Of a stretch of DNA of 64,000 bases, positions 45,601 to 58,700 are shown in pieces. A program made the translations under genes and the position numbers. How positions within the stretch are numbered: the stretch's first letter is position 1; every line of letters begins with the position of its first letter. The stretch lies in NCBI GenBank assembly GCA_018857735.1, contig JABMCL010001459.1, positions 205,001 to 269,000 on the forward strand. Reading direction: 5' to 3'. The notes under the pieces are model-generated. The model searched no databases, was not told where the DNA came from, and was given only the letters and a program-made list of their open reading frames with translations. The stretch comes from Alviniconcha marisindica (lineage: Eukaryota; Mollusca; Gastropoda; Provannidae).

Positions 45601-48600
45601 ATGAAAGTGAACATCTGACAAGAAGGCAGAATAATTTACTGACTTAAGTACACAACACAGTTTTGATAGACATATGTTTCCTATTTTTAATGCGGCAATT
45701 ACACTATAAACTGATCACAGCGAACAACGCATCAAAGCAAAAATTGTCCCCACCCAAAGAGCAATCAAAGCAAAACGTGAGGTAAACAGATTTATTCGCT
45801 TTGCAAGAAATGTTACCTAAAATTCAGACTCAAACATGAAATTCTTGTGACAGCGAAAAAAAAAAAAGTCAGACAGGCACACTGACAGACACAGACAGAG
45901 AAGCGCAAGACTGACAAAGAGAAACAGAGACAGAGAGAGACAGAGAGAGAGGCAGCAACACACAAAGACAAATTAGACAGACAGACACAGGGGAGAACAC
46001 AGGAGTGAACGAGAGAATATTCTAGCACCTTCAGAACTTTGCCCATTTGGACAAGGCGAGAATCCTCAATGAAGACAACGTTGCGAAGTGGCCATCGCTC
46101 TTCTTCGTCCCCCTTTTTCTCCTCCTCCTTGGAAGGCGTGGCCGCTTTCTTCCGCTCTGTTCAAACACAGCAGGGGGATGATTACACAGTCTTTATTCGT
46201 ACCACTGAAATCTCCAGCCTGGTATACAGTGAACATCACCTCTCTACAAACACAGCAGGGGGATGATTACACAGTCTTTATTTGTACCACTGAAATCTCC
46301 AGCCTGGTATGCTGTGAACATCACCACCTTGAGAACACTGCTGTCAATTTTCTACCCCAACTTTTGTTCTAGATTTTGTCCGCACCAACCCGTCCCAACT
46401 TCAGGAACAGGTTATGGGGTGAAACTCTCTCAAAGATGGCTTTCCAATGGAAGAATGACCCAACTCTCACAAGGAAAAGGTCCCGCTGGAAACAGTGCAG
46501 TATACTACCTGACAACAACCACAACAACCAGCAACAAGGCACCCAGCACTGATGCAAAAGTAAGCTATCTTTTATGCAAAAGTAAGCTATCGTGTGCTAC
46601 CTCAAGCGGACAGCACAACCCAACCAGTTTTTCTCCCCTCTGTTCCATTCCCATTTTGAGGAGCCAGTTATTGCAGACAAATGCTGCTGTCACCAGAGAC
46701 TCTCACAAAACCAAGCATCAAGAAAAAGCAGCTACAGATGCCACCCTAATCAAAATCCGGACTACTGAGAAGGCCAATGATTGACTGAAGGGGGCTACTG
46801 GCTGACTGATGGGGCTTACTGACTGGAGGGGGGCTATTGGCTGACTGATGGATCTTACTGAGGAGTCTACTGACTGAATGATGGAGATAGTTGATTGACT
46901 GAGGGGCCTGCTGACTGAGGGGGCTATTGACTGAGAGGCCGTTGACTGCCTGAGGAGTCTACTGACTGAATGATGGAGATAGTTGACTGACTGAGGGGGC
47001 TATTGACTGAGGGGGCTATTGACTGAGAGGCCGTTGACTGCCTGAGGAGTCTACTGACTGAATGATGGAGACAGTTGACTGACTGAGGGGCCTGCTGACT
47101 GAGGAGGCTATTGACTGAGAGGCCGTTGACTGCCTGAGGAGTCTACTGACTGAATGATGGAGATAGTTGACTGACTGAGGGGCCTGCTGACTGAGGGGGC
47201 TATTGACTGAGAGGCCGTTGACTGACTGAGGGGGCTACTGGCTGACTGATGAAGGTTACTGAGACTGACTGATGGAGCTTACTGACTGAGGAGTCTACTG
47301 GCTGAATGATAAGATAGTTGACTGACTGAGGGGCCTGCTGACTGAGGGGGCTAATGACTGAGAGACCGTTGACTGAGGGGGCTATTGGCTGACTGATGGA
47401 GATTACTGATTGACTGATGGGGGTACTGGCTGACTGATGGAGCTCACTGACTGACTGAGGGGGGTACTGGTTGACTGAGGGGACTTCCTGACGGACTGAG
47501 GGCACCTGGCTGATCGACAAGCAATGACTTACTAAGAGAGGCAGGCAGGGAGGCACTGCTGTGGTCACTACACACAGAAGAAGCGGGTGAGGGAGGGGGC
47601 ATGTCCGTCTTGGTCTCGCTGCTCGTCTTCGTCTCCGGCTTGGATTCAGTCTTGCTCTCACTGCAGAAAGAAACAGGCAAAGTGGCATCAACCCTGTTCT
47701 CACTAAAGAAACAAGCAAAGTGGCATCAACCCTGTTCTCACTAAAGAAACAGGCAAAGTGGCATCAACCCTGTTCTCACTAAAGAAACAGGCAAAGTGGC
47801 ATCAACTCTGTTCTCACTAAAGAAACAGGCAAAGTGGCATCAACCCTGTTCTCACTAAAGAAACAGGCAAAGTGGCATCAACCCTGTTCTCACTAAAGAA
47901 ACAGGCAAAGTGGCATCAACCCTGTTCTCACTAAAACAGGCAAAGTGGCATCAACCCTGTTCTCACTAAAGAAACTGGAAAAGTGGCATCACAGTGAAGT
48001 GGCATCAACCCTGTTCTCACTAAAAAAAAACACAAGCAAAGTGGCATCACTTCTCACTAAAGAGAGAAACAGGCAAAATGGCAGGACAGACCTACTTTTA
48101 TCACAGACAACTCGTACCCCAGCAAAATGGAGTGAGCGTCAGCAGTCTGCCCACAGAGATGGACTGTCCCCAACCATTACCTGTTGGGAGCCTTGATGCG
48201 GAAGCGGCAGCTGTCACTCAGAAGCCAGGCGGAGTCCACCAGATAGCCAACCTTGGGAACACCGTTGATGTAGGCAAAGGCCATGGCCCCTGCATGGTAC
48301 AGGGGGGTGCTGCGTAAACACACCTGCAACAACAACAACAACAACAGGGGTTTGAGCCAAGGGGAACTGGGAGTACACAAAACTGTGATGATGACGTTCA
48401 TTTCTACATGTATGCTGCCATCAACTAAAGGATCATTGTGCTTAGTGAGATTTTGTTCAAATTTAAAAAAAAAATTAAGAAAACAAAAAGGCGATGTAGG
48501 ATACAGGATTTTTTTTTTTTTTCTCTCTCTCTCTCAACACTAAACATACACTTCTGACCAACAAGGAATTACAATGCTGGTACTGCAAAGGGCTCTGCTC

Positions 48601-51600
48601 AGGGTGTTGCACTAAAAGGTATTGTACAGAGCTGTGTTGCATTTTCGTCTTGAAGGGCGTTGCACTGTTCTAGTGTGGGGTGTTGTCTTCAGGGCTACTG
48701 TGCTGAGGGCTGTTGCACAGCTGTTGACCTGCACACTTAATCATCTGACCAGTACTGACCGTTGATCCAGCGACGATCTCTGAATTGGACGAAGCCGTCG
48801 ATTCCTTTGTCTTCTTCTTGCGTGAGCGTGTCCTCTCCAGCAGCTTCTTTCTCTGGGCAAACGGCATCACACCCCTGCCAGAGAGAAGTCACGTCAGTCA
48901 GGAGATACAGACATGCATCAGCACTGAATGGCTTTATCACCACAAAGAAGAGAGTGCATGCACATGCGAGTGTGTGTGTGTGTGTGTGTGTGTATGTGCA
49001 TGTGTGTGAGAGTGAATTTCTGTGCACATTTGTGAGTAAGTGTGTGTGTGTGTGTGCATATATCCATAAGGAAGGGGTGGTACAGGAGTCTTCTTTCTGC
49101 TTCAACCTCTGTATTTGTATTAGTGTTACTGCTCTCATCTCTTTCTTCCGAAAACAACAGCACCCAGAGGTACTAAGGACCCCCTGCCCTCCCCTCCACA
49201 CAGTGACCTCTTTCTTACCCAACCTGAAAACCATTTTAGCAGAACATTTCACACAATTCCCTACCTATACATGTCAACAACTAACTGAAAGTAAGTGCAC
49301 ACATACATGAGCACATCCCCCACTAAAAGGGCCGATGCAGAGAAAGGTGCTGTGCATACCACCAGTACAGCGCCCCGCTCTCCAGCTGAGCGCAGGTGTA
49401 GAGAGGACAGACGTGCAGCGCTGCAATGCGGTCCGTTTGAAACTCGGCAAACACCTGTGCCGGGTGCTCCAGTTTGCTGGACACGCATGACAGCACTTCA
49501 TCCAGCCATGAAGCCACCTGCAGACAGAACACTCAATGACTCTCCGACAATGGATACTCGTACAGTCATAGCAATGTAAAAGCAGACACCAGCTACAGTA
49601 TGCACTGGCGCTGAACCTGAGATAGGACTGTCAGCCACTGAGGAAGGTATCAGCTAACTGCTTGCACAGAATGACAACACAGCAGGTAATGCTTCCTGCT
49701 GCGTTGGGTCACTTTAAACAACAACTTGTACCCTAGCTGCTCAAAAGTTTCACATAAATCAACATTTCAGTGCTAAAAGAACCACAGGGCTTAAACAGTA
49801 AGCACAGTAAACCATAAGCACGAACAAATGTTTGGGGCCACTGAATACTTTACACACCCTTCCCAAACATCACTGAACATCATGCATAAGTCACCAAAAA
49901 GTCTTGACTGCTCACCTTGCCCGACTCGGTGAAGACGGAGGCTCTGATGCTGCAGACCGCCATGCCCACGATCTTCTCCCCCAGCAGGGCCAGGCCCGCT
50001 GCCTTGGGGTGTCGACTCAACAGGTTCTGGGACACACACAGTCACACATGAAGCATTGTTCCGTTGCCATCAACACTCAACTAAAAACAACATTCTATAA
50101 TGGGAACAACGGTTATATGAAAAGCTGACCTGTAATAAAATCAAGAATTCACAACAATCTCGCCAAACCAGTTCTACAAATAATGTATATTTTTGTGTTT
50201 GGGCATTTTTACATTATCAAAATTATCCCCAAGCCACGCCAGCTGCAGGGCGAAGTCCCACTGACCTCAGCACTTCTGTAGGGCTCCGGGTCCGACCACT
50301 TCCAGCTGTACAGCTGTCCATTGGTTCCTACGGCCACCAGCTCTGAGTGCATTGCACCGATGTTGCTGAACCGAGGGCTCTCTCCATCCTGGAAAAGTAA
50401 AACAGCAACAACACTGTTAGCTATTGGCAGCCCCCCCCCCCCCCCCCCCCACCATTCCAGAACGGTAAGCACATAATACATAATGGCTCCTTCACAAGTA
50501 TAAAAGTATTAAAAAGAGCTTTTCTCTGACACGCACATGTACATGTTTGCAGGTCTCTCCCTCTCCATTTACTTGTGGGGGAGTGCCATCAGCAATGTAT
50601 ACGTGCAAACACAGAAGTGGTATGCAGACACATTAACATTTCATTTTTGGAAAGGTTTTGCAAGGCATTCATCTTGTAAAACACCAATAACCATCCATCA
50701 CCACAGATGCTGGCACTTACACATCAACATCTTAGCCATTTGGCATCATCACATCACAACTAGCAGCAGCCTTACATCAGCATCAGCATCAAATAACTGA
50801 TGCTATCATCAGTGCCATCACCAGCGCTGCTTATCATCATTTAAATTATCCCCATTGCATACCTCTTCCACCAGTCACCAAAGGGTTATCCTGCTGCTAA
50901 AGATCATACAGCTTATCCTCATCATTTAAATTATCCCCATTGCATACCTCTTCCACTGAGACTGACGTTACCAACTGGGCTATCCTGCTGCTAATATTTA
51001 CACAGCTTATCCTCATCATTTAAATTATCCCCATTGCATACCTCTTCCACCCAGACTGACATTACCAACTGGACTGTCCCACTGCTAATATTTACACAGC
51101 TTATCCTCATAATTTACATTATCCCCATTGCATACCTCTTCCACCCAGACTGACATTACCAACTGGACTGTCCCACTGCTAATATTTACACAGCTTATCC
51201 TCATCATTTACATTATCCCCATTGCATACCTCTTCCACCCAGACTGACATTACCAACTGGACTGTCCCACTGCTAATAATTTACACAGCTTATCCTCATA
51301 ATTTACATTATCCCCATTGCATACCTCTTCCACCCAGACTGACATTACCAACTGGACTGTCCCACTGCTAATAATTACACAGCTTATCCTCATAATTTAC
51401 ATTATCCCCATTGCATACCTCTTCCACCCAGACTGACATTACCAACTGGACTGTCCCACTGCTAATAATTACACAGCTTATCCTCATACATTTACATTAT
51501 CCCCATTGCATACCTCTTCCACCCAGACTGACATTACCAACTGGACTGTCCCACTGCTAATATATTACACAGCTTATCCTCATCATTTACATTATCCCCA

Positions 51601-52720
51601 TTGCATACCTCTTCCACCCAGACTGACATTACCAACTGGACTGTCCCACTGCTAATAATTACACAGCTTATCCTCATCAATTTACATTATCCCCATTGCA
51701 TACCTCTTCCACCCAGACTGACATTACCAACTGGACTGTCCCACTGCTAATATTTACACAGCTTATCCTCATCATCTTACATTATCCCCATTGCATACCT
51801 CTTCCACCCAGACTGACATTACCAACTGGACTGTCCCACTGCTAATATTTACACAGCTTATCCTCATCATTTACATTATCCCCATTGCATACCTCTTCCA
51901 CCCAGACTGACATTACCAACTGGACTGTCCCACTGCTAATAATTACACAGCTTATCCTCATCATTTACATTATCCCCATTGCATACCTCTTCCACCCAGA
52001 CTGACATTACCAACTGGACTGTCCCACTGCTAATAATTACACAGCTTATCCTCATCATTTACATTATCCCCATTGCATACCTCTTCCACCCAGACTGACA
52101 TTACCAACTGGACTGTCCCACTGCTAATAATTACACAGCTTATCCTCATCATTTAAATTATCCCCATTGCATACCTCTTCCACCCAGACTGACATTACCA
52201 ACTGGACTGTCCCACTGCTAATAATTACACAGCTTATCCTCATAATTTACATTATCCCCATTGCATACCTCTTCCACCCAGACTGACATTACCAACTGGA
52301 CTGTCCCACTGCTAATAATTACACAGCTTATCCTCATAATTTACATTATCCCCATTGCATACCTCTTCCACCCAGACTGACATTACCAACTGGACTGTCC
52401 CACTGCTAATATTTACACAGCTTATCCTCATCATTTACATTATCCCCATTGCATACCTCTTCCACCCAGACTGACATTACCAACTGGACTGTCCCACTGC
52501 TAATAATTACACAGCTTATCCTCATCATTTACATTATCTCCCTCTCATAGCTTTTCCACCCACATTGACACTACCAACTGAGCCATCCTGCCACTTGCAC
52601 CTTCTGTCTGGAACTCTCTGCCATCCGATCTCAGAAATTCTACCCTTCTGCTGTTTAAATCCAGACTCAAAACTCGCTTGTTCACGACAGCTTTCTTTCA
52701 GTAGGATCTCTGCAGTCTTC

Positions 52721-52752
<32 letters not shown>

Positions 52753-55700
52753 ATCCTAACCCCTCGCATGAATGTACTTCCCGAGTGTTTTAGTTGCTTC
52801 ACAGTCGTTAAGAGAGTGAGAGAGAGTGCAGGGAGCGGGAGTGTGTGTTTGTGTTTTTTTAGCGTAGTAATAAAAATGGGGAGAGAATGTGTGCATGTGA
52901 GACAAAGAGATGGGCAGAGAGAGAGAGGGACAGAGGGGGGGAGGGGGAGGTGCATGTGTGTGTGTGTGTGTTTTTTGTTTTGTTTTAGCGTAGTAATAAT
53001 ACTAATTACCTAGAACACAGCTTTATAATTATGTACCTGTTTACAATTATTGTAACGTCTCTATATTTTATAACAGTTATTTTATGCACCATTTTACAAG
53101 TACTTGTTTTATATTAGTGTAATTTATTAAGTACGTATTATGAGATTGCTTGTATATGATATGTTAGTAAATGTAAATATTATGTACATGTATGTGAACA
53201 AGCGCATTGAGCTCGCTCAGCAGGGAATAGCACTATAGAAAATGTATGTATTATCATTATTATTATTACTAATAATTACACAGCTCATCTTCATAATTTA
53301 AATTATCCCCTCTCATACCTTTTCCACCCAGAATTCCAGCTCCTCCCCTAACACCACAGGATTCTGGAATGGCTGTCCAATCTTCTTGGATCCGTCTGAA
53401 GACAGGCTGTCTGACTTGTCACGCTCCAGGGATTTCAGGTCTTCGCGGAACGCTTCCAGGCGTCGTCGGTCTCGTATCCGAAAGATCTCTCGGTCACGCT
53501 CCAGCTCTCGGTCACGGTCTACTAGCCCAGGAAAAATGGAGACTAATACAGATCATGTACTAACAGCCTCTGAACAACAATAAGACATGCCAGACATGAG
53601 AAATTTCATGTTCACTAAGTAAAAGTAAAAGGACAATTTCTGGGTGCTGGTTCTTTCACAATCATAATAAGAAATGCATTTTTAATGCACTGAATCCCTC
53701 TATGACTATACATGTGTGAGGTTCAAAGCTCTATACATGAAACATTACAATACACAACCTAATTTAATAATGTGTTATATATCTCACTCTGTCCCTCCCT
53801 ACATCCACACATGCGCACACCCACAATATTGCAACCCCTCGATTCCCCCTCTCTCCCAGTCTCTCCCCCCAAAAAAAAACCACATCGGTCAGCCAGTGAA
53901 GACATCAGCAACAAAATCAAGATCAAATCAAGCACAGCGTCCAATGCCTGCGAAAGGGTTAGAGTTGCTCAGAGTAGGCAGAAGTAAAAGAGAAATGTTT
54001 TCAGAGAAGTTTTGAACTGTGAGAGAAAACTGCAGTGTCAGATGTGAGCAAGAAGGTCCCCAGACAAGGGGAGCCTGAACAGAGAATGACTGGTAACTAA
54101 AGCCTTAAGTTTCCATCTTGCACAATCAAGAGGTTTTTTCCCCCATCTGAACTGGAACGAGTGCACGGGGAGTGTATACAGAGAGACACAATGACAGGTA
54201 TGGTGGCAGTGTACCATAAAAAAGAAGAAAAGAAAAGTAGCTATCTTAAAAATAATCCTGTCTTTAACTGGCAGCCAGTGAAGCGCCTTGAGCATTGGTC
54301 TAGCAATCACTATCACTCTACATTGTGTGATCACTTTGCAATCAAAACCTAACAAATGCAGATCATGTGATCACTGTAATCAAAACATACCCAGTCCTGA
54401 TCATGTGATCACTTGGTAATCAACACATAGCTGGTCTAGATCATGTGATCACCTTGTAATCAAAACATCTATATCATGTAATCACTTTGTCATCAGAACC
54501 TACCCAGTCCTGATCATGTAACCAACACATATCTGGTCTAAATAATGTGATCATCTTGTAATCAAAACATCTAGATCATGTAATCACTTGGTAATCAAAA
54601 CCTACCCAGTCTAGGTCATGTGGTTGCTCTGTGATCAACACCTACCCAGTCTAGCTCATGTGGTCGCTCTGTGATCAACACCTACCCAGTCTAGCTCATG
54701 TGGTCGCTCTGTGATCAACACCTACCCAGTCTAGCTCATGTGGTCGCTCTGTGATCAACACCTACCCAGTCTAGCTCATGTGGTCGCTCTGTGATCAACA
54801 CCTACCCAATCAAGATCACATGGTCGCTCTGTGATCAACACCTACCCAATCTAGATCATGTGGACACTGTGATCAACACCTACCCAGTCTAGCTCATGTG
54901 GTCACTTTGTGACCAACACCTACCCAGTCTAGCTCATGTGGTCACTTTGTGACCAACACCTACCCAGTCTAGCTCATGTGGTCACTCTGTGACCAACACC
55001 TACCCAGTCTAGCTCATGTGGTCACTTTGTGACCAACACCTACCCAGTCTAGCTCATGTGGTCACTTTGTGACCAACACCTACCCAGTCTAGCTCATGGG
55101 GTCACTTTGTGACCAACACCTACCCAGTCTAGACCGCGTGACAGAACGGCTGCGCAGAGAGGAGTGCCCAAATATGTCTTCATTGAACATGGCGTCGGCG
55201 TCGATGATGACGGAGGGATGGTCATGCATGCCCGAGTCCAAGAGAGAGATGAGGTCATCGGGCACGGTGTAATCCTGGCTGTCCTCGTCTTCCCCTTCCC
55301 CTTCATCGTCACGACTCAGCAGGTTGTTCACGGCCATGTTCACGTCCAGGTTCTGAACCAACAAGTCACAATAATCCACTGTGCTACTGAAATACGTGTC
55401 AGCCTACAGAAGAATTATGCAGTTATTGTCCACTAACTATCATTTTTTTAATTTGCTGGTGTGGGTTTTTTCTGCCAAAGTAACTGCTTGCTTTCTGAGC
55501 CATGATTTTTACAATATCCACACATGAGTGTACACACTACAGACATACAAAGTTCTTGTTCACCCCTTCTCTTATTATTTATGTTCTCTTTGCCCCCCCC
55601 CCCCCCCCCCCACCCACACCCACAGTAGGCAGTAATGACAGGCTACCAAAAGAACACAAAACACATGCCCCCCCACCCCATAGTAGTAAGTAATGACAAG

Positions 55701-58700
55701 CTGTCTACCAAAAGAACACACATATGTCCCCCCCCCCCCCCCCCAACACACACACACACAAACATCACATGCACAGACTCACAGTTCTCTGCAGTTCTCT
55801 GATGATGAGGTTCCTAGACTTTCCCTGAAGAACCACCTGGCACTGTCAACAAACACAGTCAACTGAGTCATCCACTGTAAACACCCACAATATCAAATGA
55901 GTCACACAGTCAACTGAGTCAACCATTGACACACACACACACACACAGTGAACTAAGTCACACACGATCAATACAGTCAACAGCTGTCAAAACATATATA
56001 TACACTCAGTTCAGTCACACAGTGTCAACACACACAGGCAAATAAGTCACACACTATCATCATCAACACACAGCCAACTGAGTCACAAAGTGTCAACACA
56101 CACACAGTCAACTGAGTCACATACTGTCAACACAGTCAACTGAGTCAACCACTGTCAACCCACACATGCAGGGGAATTGCTTCAAAGGAAAAAATCTGAA
56201 AAGACTGCAGCTGAGGGGCATCCCCGTCAACAACTCTAGTGACAGATATGGTGAATCCTTCAAAACTTTCCAAATACTCTCTCCTTTTTTCTTTTCTTTG
56301 TCAAAACATAGCACAGAAGCATGTAATAGCTACGTTCAGGACTAATGCCTGCCCATGACAGTAACAGCCAGCTGCTGTGTTCATAATTAAAGTGACTAAA
56401 GCAGGTGATAACCATGCGTGAACAAGCTCCGAAATGATTTGCCGGTATTTGGTGTGGAGCTAAAGTCAGTGCTTCCTTTTATTTTGTACCCCTAATCCTC
56501 CCTTCCCAATCCCCCAAACCCCTGCGACAATTCTTTTTCCCTGCAGAAAGTCAATTTCACTGCCATGGAAATTTGCCTTTCTGAAGACAATTACCATGCT
56601 TGACTCACTGTCAACTAAATCAAACACTGTCAACACACAATCAAATGAGTCAACCGCTGTCAATACACATACACAGTCAGCTGACACACATCCTCACACA
56701 CTCTCTCTCACCTGATTGATCAACTCCTCAGGTACCACAGATGCTGGAACCAGAGGTCGTGCCCCCACAATGACCCCTGACCTTCGTGCTCGACTGACGT
56801 GCACTGTGCGCTGCATGCGGTTGTAGCCGGCAGGCTGGTTGTTGTTGCGGGAGGTGGAGGAGGAACCAGGCATAGCACCTGATGCTGTCCAACGACTTCT
56901 GCCAAGGGAGACACACACACACACACACACGTTTTTTTGAGAACAAAGCCAAACTAGGCCCACTGTATGGTGTTTTTATTTGTGCATACAAACACAAACG
57001 TCAAATCTACTCCACACAAAATCTGGCTGTAACATTTTCCTGTGCTCTCTTGGCCTGTGCAGGAGACAGCATCTACATATCACATAAATATATTTTTAAA
57101 AATAAAAAAGATACACTTATCATATAAATATATTTTTTAAATAATCACTAGAATTATGACAATGAAACAGCAAACAATGAACAAACGCAAGTGAAGATGA
57201 TCAGGTTATACTTATTACAACTGACAATCCTTCAAGTTGCCATTTCCCCAGTTCACATAAAAATGACCCAACAGAGGATTCTGCCACCCCCTCCCAGTCT
57301 CCATACCCCCAACAACGCAACCCGGAAACCTGCATTTGTACATCAGCTTGAGGCCAACAGGAAGACAGAAAGTGAGCGGCACACCTCATCAAGCTCTCCT
57401 TTTCCATACTAATCCACTGGTCCAAATCTTCAGGCAAACTGGCAGACAAAGATGCACACCTCCACCAAACTCTTATTTTCCAGTTACTCCATAAGCTTCG
57501 GGCAGACAGGCAGAAACAGAGAAAGGCAGACAAGAAGGCTTGCTTCTAAATACTAGATGTGGACAGTTAGTTAAAACCAACTACTTGTAAGTACATACCC
57601 GGACTGTGACCCCGCACCAGTGGCCTGAGCCTCCGACATCAACACCATAGGACTCTCCACCACCAATGTACCACCACGGCTGCGTGGCGCTGGCTCTCCC
57701 CCACTCTCCAGTTTGGATGGTCGCCTGAGAGTAAGAGTGTGAATGACTGAGAGAAGCGGAGAGAACTTGGAACTTAATTTCTCAAGGATCGAGATTTGAC
57801 CTTTTAATATATTCTAGGCAACAGCCTATTCTGATAAATTGTCAATTTTAAGGAGAGAGACAGACAGACAGAGAAAGCCCCATAGTCCACAATTTCCTTC
57901 CAAATTAAACCATGGCATACCAAAAACTCAAATCTGTTTGGTGCTGAGCTAAATGGCGCACTTCACAAATTCAAAATTTAATTTGCAGACTGTGTACATG
58001 CAATCCAACATAAATACTACCACTGGAAATCTGATCCAAATGATGAAATGGTACATTCTATTCATTATAATACATTCCACTAAAATGTTAATATCACTAG
58101 CTGAATCACACTAGATGACATTCCTTCTGAATGCGAGTCAATACACAGGCCCAGAAAGAAAAGTAAACCTACGGCTTCATGTCGGACAGCTTGTTGAGGT
58201 CCAGACGATCTGTGGCCAGATGGTACTGCACTCGGGCAATACGTCCATCCTGCAACCACACCCACACTCACAATCATTTCCACAGCACTTTGTTTTAAAG
58301 CTTTATAATTTATATTACCTCAACACTAATCCTAAAGGGTAAAACACAGCAACAAGCTGACAAGCTGAAATCATGAAGTTATACAATGGGAAAAAATGGA
58401 GCAGGGGTCAAGGGTCAGCATCCCTGTGGTAGAAAGGGGGCTACACTGGCAGTAAAGGGTCAGCATCCCTGTGGTAGAAAGGGGGCTACACTGGCAATGA
58501 AGAGTCACCACCCTGTGGTAGAAAGGGGGCTACACTGGCAGTAAAGGGTGACAACCCTGTGGTAGAAAGGGGGCTACACTGGCAGTAAAGGGTCACTACC
58601 GCCATGGTAGAAAGTGGGCTACATTGGCAGTAAAGGGTCACCACCCCTGTGGTAAAAAGGGGGCTACACTGGCAGTAAAAGGTCAGCACCCCTGTGGTAG

